Below, piece by piece: positions 11,892 to 25,000 of a stretch of DNA of 64,000 nt; positions within the stretch are counted from its first letter, which is position 1; each line of letters starts with the position of its first letter. Below the pieces are notes generated by a model. It searched no databases, was not told the origin of the DNA, and saw nothing but the letters and a program-made list of their open reading frames with translations. The translations under genes were made by a program, and so were the position numbers. Source of the DNA: Calendula officinalis (Eukaryota > Streptophyta > Magnoliopsida > Asterales > Asteraceae); assembly GCA_963853835.1 (NCBI GenBank), contig OY970822.1, forward strand, positions 48,572,404-48,636,403, read 5' to 3'.

Positions 11892-12514
11892 ATGCGTTTG
11901 GTGAGAGTCGTGCCAGCATTTTGCGGTTGAAATCCTAATTTCATAAGAGCATTCACAATGGTTAACCTTTTCGACAATTTATTATTTTTATTATATTATT
12001 TAATAATTTATGAATTAAAAACATCTCTAATGATTAATCTTTCTAAAACTTTTTCTTATAATTTATTAATTTACCTTTAACTATATTAAATGTTTTATAA
12101 ATATCTCTCACTTATATAATTTAACAATTCTCATAACATTACAAAACTTAACTTTTTTTAAATGTCTTTTACAGAACTATTATAATTTATAGAAATGATT
12201 GAAATATGATAAAGTGATAATTTATAATTATAGAAATAATAAATAATTCACGTATAAATATATTCATAAGTTTAAAATGTAAAATTATTAAATATATGTA
12301 CTAGAAGAACTAAACATTAAAAGATGTTAAGTGATTGGAGAAGATCAGATGGAGTGATCTCTTGCAAAAAAAGTTATCCATTTCAATCATAAAAAGTTAA
12401 AGACCCTCTTCTTCAACCTCTCGGAGATGCTCTAAATTCCACTAAAATTGAAAGTTTCCCTTCCGATTCTGCCATAATTTCAATCCATTCTCAGTGCGTG
12501 AAAGCTTCAGTCAG
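11892..12514 (+). pseudogene. Shikimate kinase first exon (left copy), split by a MITE
   Basis: Bases 12436-12514 encode a Ser/Ile-rich stretch (SFPSDSAIISIHSQ, then CVKASVR) ending at a CAG|GTAC donor, which fits a plastid transit peptide. The identical exon end with the same donor occurs at 28606-28666 directly upstream of the kinase exons. If the MITE 11947-12432 and one TAA are removed, an ATG at 11892 is in phase with it but a TGA codon intervenes, so this copy is probably dead. Assignment of the upstream ATG is weak. Confidence 0.55.
11947..12432. mobile_element. Tourist-like (PIF/Harbinger-type) MITE
   Basis: The ends read GAGCATTCACAATGG and (inverted) GAGCATCTCCGAGAG, flanked on both sides by TAA (11944-11946 and 12433-12435). 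A 3-bp TAA duplication is the hallmark of PIF/Harbinger elements. The 486-bp interior is AT-rich without an ORF. It sits inside the shikimate kinase first-exon remnant. Confidence 0.7.
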
Positions 12515-12526
12515 GTACTAATAATT

Positions 12527-13019
12527 AATAAGATATATCATTCTATTACTGATGCAGCAGTTGGTACTGATTCAAGCATATTGAAGATTAGTACTGATGG
12601 GGCAGAACTGCATTTACTACTAATGCTACTGATCTCAAGTCTACTACTGATGATGGCAAATACTACTGATGTCTATTTTTGGTGCTGATCGTATACGAGA
12701 TTCTAGCATAGTTAGTTACGGAATGTATATCTTTATGTAATTCAATTGTAATCGAATCCTAGAATAACTAGGTTAATATTTTAGGCTTCAAGGACTAGTA
12801 TATATAGTTCCTTATGAATTGTAAACATACGTGTGTATTGATCGATAAAATTAATATACATTGAAGCTTTTTGTGATTACCGTGTTCTTATTTACATTCG
12901 TATTCATTAACAGTATCATTGTTCTTAATCAATTAAACTATAAGTGTTGATCCGCTGCAACTTCTAATAGTTTGTAGATCTGTGATTAATTAATCCTTCT
13001 GGGTTAATCTATCCTGACA
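12527..13019 (+). repeat. Copia-1 5' LTR, truncated at its 5' end
   Basis: It aligns with 25771-26263 throughout but lacks the initial TGTTGGGATATA. It contains many TACTGAT/TACTACTGAT words and ends CCTGACA. Confidence 0.9.
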
Positions 13020-13021
13020 AG

Positions 13022-13033
13022 TGGTATCAGAGC
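13022..13033 (+). promoter_or_regulatory. Copia-1 primer-binding site
   Basis: TGGTATCAGAGC complements the 3' end of initiator methionine tRNA, the usual primer for plant LTR elements. It lies two bases after the LTR. Confidence 0.85.
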
Positions 13034-13103
13034 TTTACGGTTCTAGATCTACGAATTAAGAACAGCAAAAAGTTTCATACTTTCGATCTCAAAATTGTTA
13101 ATC

Positions 13104-14606
13104 ATGTCTGATAACAATGAAAGTACTCAGGCAAACAAGATTCCAATTCTCACTCCCAACAACTTTGGGATGTGGAAAAACAGAATCAAGCAATACATGT
13201 TGGTTACTGATTATTCCATGTGGGAAGTAGTTCTTGAAGGCAACAAGACTATTCAAACTCAAATAGCCACCACTTCAACTGAAATTGACAAACTCAAGTG
13301 TGAGAAAGAGAAGAAGGACAGAGGAATCGAGCTCAAAGCCTTAAGCACTCTTTTGCTTGCCATTCCCAATGATTATCAACATCTCTTTGTTGAATATGAT
13401 GATGCAAAGAAGTTATGGCAGGCTCTGGAAAAGAGGTTTGTTGGTACAAAGAGCACAAAAAGAAACATGAAGTCTGTTCTGAAACAAGACTTTGAAAACT
13501 TCAAAGGACAGAAGAATGAATCATTGTCTCAAGTATTTGATAGGTTCAACAAACTCATTGGTGAACTGAATCAAGTTGGTTACCAACCAGACAATGATGA
13601 TGTCAACAGGAAGTTCCTCAGGTCTCTAGGTGAAGAATGGTCTATGTATACTGTGATATATAGACAAGGAGATGCACTAGAAGAGAAAGAGTTTGATGAC
13701 CTCTACAATGAACTAAGAGTATTTGAATCAGAGGTAAGTAATAAATCTCCTAATTTACCTTCAAACAATGCTGCTTTTGTGTCTAGTACAGGAACAGGGA
13801 AGGACAATACAAAGAATACAGGCATTAAATATGTAGCAAGAGAATCTTTCTTCACTAGTCATGTGCATACTGCATTGATTAGTGAGGATTTAGAACAACT
13901 CAATCCTGATGATTTGGAAGAGATGGACATCAAGTGGCAGATGGCTATGCTGAGCTTAAGAACCAAAAGGTTTCTTAAAAGAACTGGAAGACAAAATCCG
14001 TCTTACAACAAAGGTGATCGTGCTGGATTTGACAAAACCAAGGTCAAATGCTACAATTGTAGCAATCTGGGTCACTTTGCCAGAGAATGCCCAAACAAAG
14101 ACCAAAGATCAAACTACAACAAAAACAGTACCTCAAATTCAATTGCTTTAGTATCTCAAAAAGGACAAGGGTATGACTGGAGCTTTCAAGCAGAAGAACA
14201 TGCACAGAACCAAGCTCTCATGGCCTTTACTACTGATCCTTCTACTACTGAGGTAAACTCTAAATCTTGTACTCCTGAATGTATTAAAGCATATAAAGAA
14301 TTAGAAAAACTTAATAAAGAAATACTGGAAGAGATGATACTAAACAGAAATAGAAGAATTGAATACAATGGGTGTATAGCTGATTTAGAAAATCAAATTA
14401 AAATCTATAAAATAACTGATCAAAAAATAAAAGATGAATTACTACAAACCACTTATGAAAAAGAACATATTGAATTAAAACTAAAAGAAACTTTGATCAA
14501 ATTAGAAGAATGTCAAATGGAATTAGAACAGAACAAACTAACTATTAAGAAATTTGAAAGAAGTTCTAAAACTGTTAATGAATTAACTAATAATCAAACC
14601 ACATAA
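13104..14606 (+). CDS. Copia-1 Gag polyprotein region
   Basis: An open frame of 500 codons starts at the ATG at 13104, the first after the primer-binding site; upstream near-cognate codons are less likely. Residues about 10-230 match the Copia gag core (ILTPNNFGMWKNRIKQYM near the N terminus; UBN2/DUF4219 type). A CCHC zinc knuckle CYNCSNLGHFAREC starts at residue 316. The C-terminal third is a Lys/Glu-rich probable coiled coil. Gag assembles the cytoplasmic particle that packages element RNA. The frame ends at TAA 14604-14606, followed by decayed gag-pol linker, so the ancestral polyprotein was longer. Confidence 0.85.
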   Translation: MSDNNESTQANKIPILTPNNFGMWKNRIKQYMLVTDYSMWEVVLEGNKTIQTQIATTSTEIDKLKCEKEKKDRGIELKALSTLLLAIPNDYQHLFVEYDDAKKLWQALEKRFVGTKSTKRNMKSVLKQDFENFKGQKNESLSQVFDRFNKLIGELNQVGYQPDNDDVNRKFLRSLGEEWSMYTVIYRQGDALEEKEFDDLYNELRVFESEVSNKSPNLPSNNAAFVSSTGTGKDNTKNTGIKYVARESFFTSHVHTALISEDLEQLNPDDLEEMDIKWQMAMLSLRTKRFLKRTGRQNPSYNKGDRAGFDKTKVKCYNCSNLGHFARECPNKDQRSNYNKNSTSNSIALVSQKGQGYDWSFQAEEHAQNQALMAFTTDPSTTEVNSKSCTPECIKAYKELEKLNKEILEEMILNRNRRIEYNGCIADLENQIKIYKITDQKIKDELLQTTYEKEHIELKLKETLIKLEECQMELEQNKLTIKKFERSSKTVNELTNNQTT

Positions 14607-15918
14607 AAGGTTGTTCATGGAGTGGGATATCATGCAGTCCCACCTCCGACAAATTTTATTCCTCCTCTTAAATCAAGCACAGAAAGAGTTTTAAATGATT
14701 TAAAATTGAAAGTCAAACTGAAACTGAAACCAGTAATGAATCAAATGAATCTTCTGACGATGATCAAACAACTGAATCAAATGATACAAGTTTTCACACA
14801 ACACAAAGTCAAACCGAATCCCCAAAATATAATTCAGAAAATATACCTACAATTCTAAGAAGGGGAAATCAAAGAAACTTAAATCAATTAAAAGAACAAA
14901 GAAAACCGGAAAGTGCTAAAACAACAAAATTATCATGCTTAATTTGTAACAAGGTTAACCACATAGCTAAAAATTGTCACTTCAATCCTATTAATAGTCA
15001 AGAATTTAAAGAATTCAAAATCAACAAAGAAAAGAAAAAAGTCTTAAAATTAAAACAAATTGAAGAAACAAAAGAAAAGGAATTTAAAAAACCAAAACAA
15101 AAAGAATTTAAAAAACCATGTGTTGAGAATCCTAAATTTGGAAGAACTGCACAAAGATTTGTGCAAAATATCAGGTATAAAAGTCCAAACAGAAGTAATT
15201 ATTTCAAAAACAATGGAAAACAAAATCAGTTTCCTCAATATCCAAAGTTTTCAAACATCAGTAGAAACTATTCCAGGTTTACTACTGGTAAAAACCCTAA
15301 TTACAATGTTGTCTGGTATAATTACAAAAACACTACTGATTATGCTCAAATGGTAAGATCACTTTTGATGATGTCTTTTATGTTGCTGAGCTTAAATATA
15401 ATCTGGTTAGTGTCTCACAAGTCTGTGATAAGAAGAACAAAATTCTTTTTACAGATGTTGAGTGCATCATTCTTTCTCCTGATTTTATTTTAGATGAAAA
15501 ATTTGTTGTTTTAAGAACACCAAGGAGAAACAATGTGTATTGCTTGGATATAGGGGGAGAACTCATTTCATCAAATGAGATCAACTGTTTTATATCTAAG
15601 CCAAACACAAATGAATCAGAACTTTGGCATAGAAGGATGTGTCACACAAATTTTAAAAATATGAACAATTTAGTTAAAAAGAATTTGGTAGTTGGTCTAC
15701 CACAAAAAGAATTTATGTGTGATCATCATTGTGTTGCCTGCCTAAAAGGTAAACAACACAAGACTTCCCATAAGACCAAAGCAATTAACTCTATTTCTAA
15801 ACCTTTGCAGCTCTTACATATGGACCTTTTTGGACCTACAAATGTAATGAGCATTGGAAAGAAACAATACTGCCTTGTTATTACTGATGATTTTTCCAGA
15901 TATACTTGGGTCTTCTTT
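14607..15918 (+). pseudogene. Copia-1 gag-pol linker and integrase N-terminal part, protease deleted
   Basis: Shifting frames read through a second zinc-finger-like string (CLICNKVNHIAKNC, near 14936), a Lys-rich linker, then at about 15365 the segment that normally follows the protease. No Asp-Ser-Gly protease motif is found, so it has been deleted between about 15350 and 15365. From 15535 the GAG-pre-integrase zinc-binding region (LWHRRMCHTN...CVACLKGKQH) and the first integrase Asp (ITDDFSRYTWVFF) are intact. The frame is then cut at 15919 by the solo LTR. Confidence 0.8.
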
Positions 15919-18827
15919 TGTAACATCCCAAAAATCAGGGGAAATTAAAAAAAAAATTTAAATAAATAAATTAAACTATTTTCCCCCAAAAGTACAAGTA
16001 ACTCAAAGGTCCCAACTCATAAATAAAAATATAAAACCGTCCCGTGGTTTAAATGCGGAATAACTAGAGGTTTTAAAACAAAACATGTTTGACTCGAATA
16101 AATATTTTGATCCAAATCCATTAATATAAAAAAATATAAACGCAGCTCATCAACTATTGACCTTCTCTTTGCCCTTGCTAGTACCTGCAAAATGGGAGGG
16201 GAGTGATTGGGGTCAGCCACCGCTGAGTGAATAGTATCAAAATAAACAAATAAATACAAACAACTCAAGCCACATAAGTGATCCCTAAAGACTCTACTCA
16301 ATTCTCAATTACTCAAGTTTATTTTCTCAGATTTTAAATTTATATAGCGCGCTTGTGTGACTTGGGATGAGAGATCAACCTCGACCCGCCTCACACAACT
16401 CAAGGCTCAACACCTGTACTCTTCGGTGTTGAGTCAAAACGTCTGGCACCAGTACTCTTCGGTGCCAAGACAACTCAAGTATATTACGTTTAATGTTTTA
16501 ACTCAAGAACTCAAAACTCAGATAACTCAGGCTCCAGATAACTCAAATCACTGATAACTCAAATCACAGATAACTCAAATAAATCACCCAATCAATACTC
16601 AAGCTCAATCAACAAGACAATTCACAACACATAGCACAAATCATGAATCGAAAGTAAGTACAAGTTTATAGTGAGATTACCCACCTCGAATAACCGTAAG
16701 CTCCTAAATATCCTCGGCACTGAAGAGCGTCTCTAACCGGTACTAGAAGTTCCTACAATACACAAGGAAGCTCGGGTTAGGATTAGGCTCAAAGGTTGTT
16801 TCAGCAGAAACTAAACAGCACTCAGCACTTCTGCGGGAACGGCTATAACTCTCAAACCGCTCACTAGATATTATTCCAATTTTTACAGTAGTTAAAAGAC
16901 TTAGAGGACTACAATTTTACAGAAGACTTCGGAAGCTAGATCCAAACGGAAAAGGCTCAAAACAGGCTCACGAGACAGAATAGCTGAACCGAAAACTATC
17001 CAGCGAAGGTTTACTAAAACAGCAATAACTTTTAAATGACAAATCAGATGGACGAGCCGTCAGCGGCAACGGAAAGAGGACTCGGAAAACTAGAGACCAA
17101 CACGGGCCAAAAATCCAGAAACGTATTTTAAGTGTGGTAAAACGAACTCAAACTCATATTATTGATGCTGCCAAATTTTCAGCATTACGTTTAAAACTCG
17201 TTTTGAACCCGATAACAACCCGCTCATTCCCGAGACACTCGACAGTCCTGAAACTCGTTTGTAACTTCAAATCCATGTTTATAATTTATCTAGTCCTATA
17301 TTTAAAAATGTACTTCAGTTTTCAATCGATAAAATGTTTAGACTATTTAGTATAAGATTTTAACCCAACCCGTAACCGAGACCTCTCAAAACTAAGGAAT
17401 TAGCCCGACAACTATAACCCGAACAATAAGCAAACTTGGCAAGAACCCGAACCCTTAAAGATTCAGTCACAGCCCGTACACAACTCGGTTAAATCACGAA
17501 AGTATACGAATTTGAATTAAGGGAACGAAAGAAAAGAGTTAAAAGATTATACCCTACGAACCAACTCGATCAAACGCCAACACCCGAAACAGTACACAAC
17601 ACCACCACTCGATTGGTTGTGTTCTTGGCTGAAAATCACGATCACACAAGGGCTGCTCCATGGCACCATTCGATTGACTCTAGTGATGCTTCACTTCAAC
17701 TACTTGCCTGCTCACAAGCTTTCCGACAAAAGAATATAAAGGAACAACCAATCCTTTTAATAATATGATACACTTGACTTCTACAATCTTCCCCACACCA
17801 CCGTCCATATACTTTCCTTGGGGCATGATCTTCCCATGTGCGTCCGAATAAAACGAGAGAAGGAGATGCTCTTCAATCACAGCAACGGACCAATGAAAAA
17901 TAAAACCTTGTTAATAACCTTTGGGAAATAAATCAAACGTGGTCTGCTCAATCAATTAAAGAAAACGGTAAAAGGAATCTCCAAGAACCCACCTAGCTGT
18001 GACGAGCGAGTGAACTTCAGGGAATTAATCCCTCCTGCTTGCCGGCCATATAAAAAAACAAACATCTCCACCGCTTGAGATTGACCTGCTCACTTGCTGC
18101 TCCACGACAATCACGATAATCACCTAAGAATTTCCGATTGATATCTCTTGCTTTCTGTTTGCTGCCGTTGATCAATTGGGGGGGGGGGGGGTAGAGGATT
18201 GCTATGAGGCTGCCGAATGTGGTTGAGGGAAGGTTTGTAAGATTAGAACAATTAGGGATTAGAGAAAAGGAAACACGCTTAAGTATTGCAAGGCTCGGGC
18301 CTAGCCAAAAAAACTATGGGCCGGTAACAAATCCAAGGCTGCTGAACAAGGCTCTTGGCCTCTTGGCCACTTCGATCATGTGGCTGAGGAAAGAAGAACT
18401 AAGCTGGCCCCAAGTCGTGTACCAATTGGACTCGCGCTCAAGAAGGAGTGTAGCGCAAGGAGTTGGACTTAGGCTCGGGAGAACTCAAAAACGAATAGGA
18501 AGGCCTTAGCCTACTCGGCCAGCCTCGGGATCATGTCTCACACGACGTATTTTAAAACGCAAGACCATGGAATACTTTAAACACTCCGCTAAATTAATTA
18601 ACATCAAAAATGAATAATCACCCTTTATTATATTATTAATTAATCCACACAATTAATTAACTCGAAATAAATAACTCTCTGGTTATTTAATAAAACGTCA
18701 CATATTTAATTACTCTAATTAATCACACCGTAATTGCACCATCATAAAATCTCGAATTTAATTAATTAATACCATGTATTTAATAAAACGTAAATAACTC
18801 AATTACGAGAAAATTCAAGGTGTTACA
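15919..18827. mobile_element. Solo LTR of a Gypsy-type element, 2.9 kb
   Basis: It begins TGTAACATCCC and ends GGTGTTACA, with flanking TCTTT (15914-15918) and TATTT (18828-18832), a 5-bp target duplication with one change. Removing it rejoins the Copia-1 integrase frame (WVFF before, LRTKDE after). No internal coding region, primer site or second LTR is present. Orientation is uncertain because both ends start TGTAACA when read inward; the position of GTGAGATTACCCACC-like wording suggests minus. A run of 13 Gs lies at about 18179. The 101-codon ORF at 18204 looks like chance. Confidence 0.75.
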
Positions 18828-18832
18828 TATTT

Positions 18833-21586
18833 CTTAGGACCAAAGATGAAACAAGTGAAATGATCAAGAATCTGATTGTAAAGCTGGAAAATACAAGAGA
18901 TCTCAAAGTGAAAGCAATTAGATGTGATAATGGAACTGAATTTAAAAATACTAACCTAATTGATTTTTGTGATCTTAAGGGCATTGACAGGCAGTACAGC
19001 TCACCAAGAACTCCACAACAAAATGGTGTAGCTGAAAGAAGAAATAGAACCATCATTGAAGCAGCCAGATCTATGCTTGCAGATTCAAAATTACCAATAA
19101 CTTTTTGGACTGAAGCTGTTAATACTGCTTGTTATGTTCAGAACAGAGTATTAATAGTTAAGTCTCACTTTAAAACACCTTATGAACTTTTCAATAAAAG
19201 AAAACCATCAATAAGTTTCTTAAAATCATTTGGTGGTCCTTGTACTATTTTAATTACAAGAGAATAAATTGGTAAATTTAACTGCAAAGCAGATGATGGA
19301 ATATTTGTAGGATACTCAACTCAAAGCAAATCTTACAGAGAGTTCAACAAAAGGCTAAGGATCATTGAAGAAAGTGTAAATGTATCCTTTAATGAAAATC
19401 TGATGAATGAACAAGGAAATGGTCCAGATTGGTTGTTTAATATTGATAATCTAACCAAATCTTTTCATGTCAATTGTGAACTTAATACAGGAGATTCAAA
19501 CAATCAACCCCAACAAGCAGGACCATCATCAAGTGGAAGGCAAGAAATCATGAAATATATCTTAGTTGATACTGATCCCACAGTTGATAGTGAGGACAGT
19601 AGTAACTCTGGTAACCCTAATTTCATTGATACCAGTAATAACACAAATTCTGAAGATGCTACTGATCCCAGTAGTAACTCCGAACCTCAAAGTTGTGATG
19701 ATGATCTACTCAATACTGATGTCAGTAACAACAATGACCCTCCTGAGGTCAATGAAGAGAACGTTACTACTGACACCAGTAGTAATGAAGAAACTCCACA
19801 AAATGCAAACAATCAAGAAGAAACATGGACAGATGCACAAATTCCTGAATCCAATGAGTCAAATCTAGACTCTCAAATCTCTGTTGACAAAATCCCTGGA
19901 ACCAGAACTGAAAAGAATCATCCTTTGGACCTAGTCCTAAGTGATGTCAATTCAAACATGCAGACAAGAAGCAAATTTAATTCTTCATTAAATTCAAATG
20001 TTTGTAACATAAGTTTAATATCTAATGAATGCATGTATGAATGTTTTCTGTCACAGGAAGAACCTAAGAAGATTCAACAAGCTATGAAAGACTCAAACTG
20101 GATCATAGCAATGCAAGAAGAACTTCTTCAATTCAAACTGCAAGCTGTATGGACTCTTGTTCCTCTACCAAAGGGAAAAAGACCTATTGGCACAAGATGG
20201 ATTTTCAGAAATAAGAAAGATGAAAGGGGTATAGTGATCAAAAACAAAGCAAGACTTGTAGCCCAAGGATACACACAAGAAGAAGGAATTGATTATGATG
20301 AAGTATATGCTCCTGTTGCCAGAATTGAAGCCATAAGAATATTTCTGGCATATGCTTCATATAAGAAATTCAATGTATACCAAATGGATGTAAAAAGTGC
20401 ATTCCTATATGGGAAAATTGAAGAAGAAGTATATGTATGCCAACCCCCAGGTTTTGAAGATCCAGAACATGATGACTATGTGTACAAGCTAGACAAAGCT
20501 CTATATGGCCTACATCAGGCACCAAGAGCATGGTATGACACATTGTCCTCATATTTACTGAAGAACAACTTTAAGAGAGGTGCCATTGACAAAACACTGT
20601 TCACAAGAAAGGTCAAAGATGATATACTACTGGTCCAAATATATGTAGATGATATCATCTTTGGATCAACAAATGATCAACTATGCAAAGAATTTGAAGA
20701 GTTAATGCAGATCAAGTTCAAGATGAGCTCAATGGGTCCAATGAACTTCTTTCTTGGACTCAAAATCAATCAAAGATCAGATGGTATCTTGATCAATCAA
20801 TCTAAATATGTTAGAGACATTTTAGAGAAATTTGCAATGAAAGACACCAAAAGTGCAAGCACTCCAATGGAAACTCACAAACACCTACATCCTGATGTTG
20901 AGGGGGAGGATGTCGATGAACACCTTTACAGATCTATGATAGGTTCACTAATGTATTTAACTGCATCAAGACCTGGCATTATGTATAGTGTTTGTGTATG
21001 TGCCAGGTATCAAGCAAGACCTAAGGAATTACACTTGCAAGCTGTCAAAAGAATCTTTAGATACTTGAAGGGAAAACCCTCTCTTGGTCTTTGGTATCCA
21101 CATGCATCACCATTTGAACTAGTAGCCTACACTGATAGTGACTATGGTGGTGAATGTCAAGATAGGAAATCTACTACTGGTGGATGTCAGTTCTTTGGAT
21201 CAAGATTGGTGTCATGGCAATGCAAGAAACAAACCAATGCTTCAACATCAACTACTGAAGCAGAATATGTAGCTGCATCTGCTTGCTGTGCTCAAGTACT
21301 ATGGATTCAAAATCAACTACTAGACTTTGGTATCTCTATCCTTAAAACTCCAATTTTTATAGATAATCAAAGTGCTATCAGTATTGTGTATAATCCAGTA
21401 AAACACTCTAAAACAAAACACATTGAAATTAGATTTCATTTTATAAGAGATTGCAATGAAAAGAAATTAATTAAAGTAGAGAAAATTCATACTGACAATC
21501 AATTGGCAGATCTTTTTACAAAAGCATTTGATGTAGGAAGATTCAGCTTTTTGGTTAGCAGTATTGAAATGATTTTAATAAGTTAA
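18833..21586 (+). pseudogene. Copia-1 integrase core, reverse transcriptase and RNase H
   Basis: The integrase second Asp is in RCDNGTEF and the Glu in NGVAERRNRTIIE. A single TAA at 19265 (CAA/CAG expected) breaks an otherwise continuous frame. After a Thr/Asn/Ser-rich linker (19500-19900), RT starts about 20080, with KARLVAQGYTQEEGIDYDE, the QMDVKSAFLYG block and the catalytic YVDDIIFGS. RNase H follows with AYTDSDYGG, TEAEYVAAS and KHIEIRFHFIR, ending at TAA 21584. The RT-RNase H portion (from 19403) is a 727-codon open frame and looks well preserved. Integrase and RT are cytoplasmic/nuclear replication enzymes of the element. Confidence 0.88.
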
Positions 21587-22084
21587 GTCTCAAAAGAAAA
21601 TCATGTGTAAAGTGTTTTGTATAATTCAAATTCTTTTACTACTGGTTATTTATTACTACTGATTGTATGCTTCTACTATAATTTAGTACTGATAGGGTTT
21701 CTCAGTAGAATTAGGTCAAGTATAAAAACAATGGTTACTACTGATGTTTCTACTACTGACACTTAGTTACTACTGGTAGACCGTTATCTGGAAAATACAT
21801 AAATTACATTACTGACCCTCATGAAAATAGCCGTTGAGTTATTATTCGAAGGATATTTTGGTCTTTTTGCAGGTTAAATCGAAAAATATAAATAGCTGAC
21901 TGAGATTAGTTTAGCATTATCTTCTCCTCGGTCTGATAAACCCTACGCTAAACCCTAATCTCTGCAAAATCTGATCAAAACCCTGCATCAGTAACAACCA
22001 AATTCCTTCCACAAATCTGAAATTCTTACAAAACCGACCAAACTCTCTGTAAAAGGTTCATCACAAAAGATCAAAATCACTCAA
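21587..22084 (+). other. Copia-1 noncoding spacer rich in TACTACTGAT words
   Basis: Between pol and the extra ORF lie several TACTACTG, TACTGGT and CTACTGAC strings and a TATAAATAG box at about 21888, possibly a promoter for the downstream ORF. No coding frame is seen. Confidence 0.5.
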
Positions 22085-25000
22085 ATGGCAACCCTAAAAT
22101 CACTCGAAATCAACACTGATCTTAAATTTTCCGAATTTCACAACATGTGTGCTTTCTTGAGAAATCCAGATGGTACAAAGGATTTTCGTCCCATTGTAAT
22201 GTTCTTAAAGAACTCATATATCAAGTTTGCTCTCACCATCAATCCAAGAGCATATCAACAACACTTGGTTGATTTCTGGTCAAATGCTGAAAGAACTGAA
22301 GACTCAACCATGTCCAAGATCAAATAAACTGTAGATGGAAAGTCTATGATTATAACTGAACAAACAATCCGACACCATCTTCAACTCAATGATGAGTCAG
22401 GTATGTTTTCTTTACCAAAGGAGGATCTTGTTGAAGTTTTACAAAAAAAAGGGGTATGAAGGAAGATTAGATACTGTAACATTTCAAAAGGGTCTTCTTT
22501 CACCCCAATGGAAGTTTTTAGTTCATACTATTCAACACTGCATCTCTCCAAAAAGAAGCACTTGGAATGAGTTCAACAAGTCAATAGCTTCTGCTATTGT
22601 TTGTCTGAGCAAAGGATAAGTCTTCAATTTCTCAAATATGATTTTTGAAGGAATGTTTGGAAATTTATCATCCTCAAAATTTTTAATGTATCCAAGATTC
22701 CTAACTCATATAATAAACTGTGAATTACAAAATCTTTCAATTCCCAAAAACATTTTTGTTACACCAGAATTAAACAAAAAGGTGTATGCAAATATGAGAA
22801 AAAGGTTTAATTTTTCTGGTAAAGATACTCCATTATTTCCAAACATGATCTATGATCAACCCCCCACTGGAGAAGGTTCAAGTCACCCCATTGAACCCCA
22901 ACCAACTCCACCACCAAATACAGCCCAAACAGAACCCATTCAGTCCACTCAATTAAATGAACCAACAGATGTCCTGAATGTGTCCCAGGTACATGAGATT
23001 AATCCCCAGAGTGCTACTCTTCACTCTGAGGAAGACCAGACCATAGCCAAACACATTTCTAAAACTTATAAAAGGAAGAGAACTTCCTTAAAGGACACCA
23101 GGGGACCAATTGAGTCACACCCCAGACTCCAAGAGTTGTCCTCCAAGGAGGAGAGAGGGCATGGGGAAAGGGTTCTCACTACTGATGCCCCAAAGGTGGG
23201 TGCACAGGCTAGCGAGAACATAATTAGGACCCAGACCTCGGCAACTCTCAGTGATGAATCAGAACTTGAGGAGTTACTGAGAGGACCCCGGTGCCAAGAA
23301 ACCACAAGGGGGGCACTACTGCTTCTTCTACGAAGAAAAGAGTGTCCAAACAACCCAATTTATCACCAAGAAGTGATAAGGGTAGAACTGACCAAACTGA
23401 ATTGACGGATAGGATGGAAAACCTTCAAACCAATGTACCAAATGAGCCCAATGATCCACCCAAATGGGCTAAGGGCAGTATTAAACCAACCAAATTGACG
23501 GCTAGGAAGGAAAACCTTAAAACCACTGTACAACACTGTCTGACTCTATTAAACAATCAAGGGAAAACCATGACCTACATGAAGCATTATATAAACACTT
23601 TAAACAAAAGGCAGAAGAGGTTTGAGCACAGGCTTCAAAGGCAATCCAATTTGATCAGAAAATTACAAAGGAAGATTGCAAGTAGTGAGGCTCAACAAGT
23701 TGAGATCACTAAGAGGGAGAAAGATCAAATTCAAGGGATGATAGATCAATCAATTGCAGCAGCAACCCTTCTAAACTTAAAAGAGGTCCATGGTGAAACA
23801 GGTCAAAGTAATGATGAAAACCTGTATAAAGAAATGGAAAATCTGGATGAAGATGTATTTGTGTCTGCAAACCAATCACAAACTGCAGAAAAAATAAACT
23901 CACCAGTTGCTACTGAAGTCATTGAGACTACTGATCCAGTGGAAATTGAAGAAAACAAGGATCAAGAGGTTGTTACTACTGACCCTATTGAAGAAAAAGA
24001 AACTACAGTAGTAAATACATCAGAAGAAGAATTTATGGATACTACTGATGCCCTAGCAGTAGTAACTCCAATAGCAACCTCACCAGTAGTAAATGAAGAA
24101 CAACAAGTTGTGGTGTATGAACCAGAAAGTACACCAATAGAAATCACACCAGTAGAAACCACAGCAATCACACCAGTAGCAACCACCTTGATTACTACTG
24201 AAGAAGAAGATGAAGAAATTCCAGAGCTTCTTGAAAAAGAACAGTTCATAATTGTTACAAAACCTAAAACACCAGAACAGCCACTTGTCATACCTGACAT
24301 TGATGACAATGTGAACTGGTATGAAGTTGATGAATGTGAACTTCCACCTCGCCCCAAAATACTTCCAGAGAATAAAATTCATCTATTCTCTCCATCAATT
24401 GTGTTCACTACTGTTCTTGATAATAAGTATACTCCACCTCCACTAGCAGCCTGTATTGGAAAAGAAAAAGAAAAGTTTGATGATGATTATCCAAACAGAG
24501 CACTAGGTCACTACATGGTAAACAAAATGAACCATGTCAGACCTGCTAAACAAGATAAATGGAAGGTGAACAGAATAAGGTACTTGAGAAAAGTTGCTAA
24601 AACTCAAGCTCTTGAAGACAAGAAAAATGCGGAGAAAGAAAAGTTAAACAACCCTGAAACTCAAGAAGCTGAAGTACAAATTCCACAGATAGAAGGAGTC
24701 CTGGTAGAAGGTCAAAAAGCAGAATTTGAAAGACAAAGAAAGATTGAAGAAGAACACTTAAATTGTCTTGAAGACCTTGTAGCCGAATGTAAAAGAGAAA
24801 AGGCTGATCTACCAGATGAGATATTTGAACAGAAAAAGAAGATGATTGACTTTTTGAAGTCAAATGGACATAGTGCTAAATCTTTTGGTAGAATGAAGAT
24901 GATTACAATAGTAGACAAATATTGTACTACCAAAAAGAAAGAATTAGCTGAATTGGAAGTTGAAGCTGAAAAGAAAAAGTATTAGTTGAAATAGATCCCG

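Noticed and set aside
12965..13040. A tRNA gene near the TGGTATCAGAGC strings
   Set aside because: Only the short primer-binding complement is present; no cloverleaf can be drawn here or at the other LTR borders.
18204..18509. 101-codon ORF in the solo LTR
   Set aside because: No motif, no codon pattern, and it lies in noncoding LTR sequence near a poly-G run.
23962..24357. 131-codon antisense ORF
   Set aside because: It is a shadow of the Thr/Val-rich Copia-1 ORF on the plus strand and has low-complexity Ser/Val composition.
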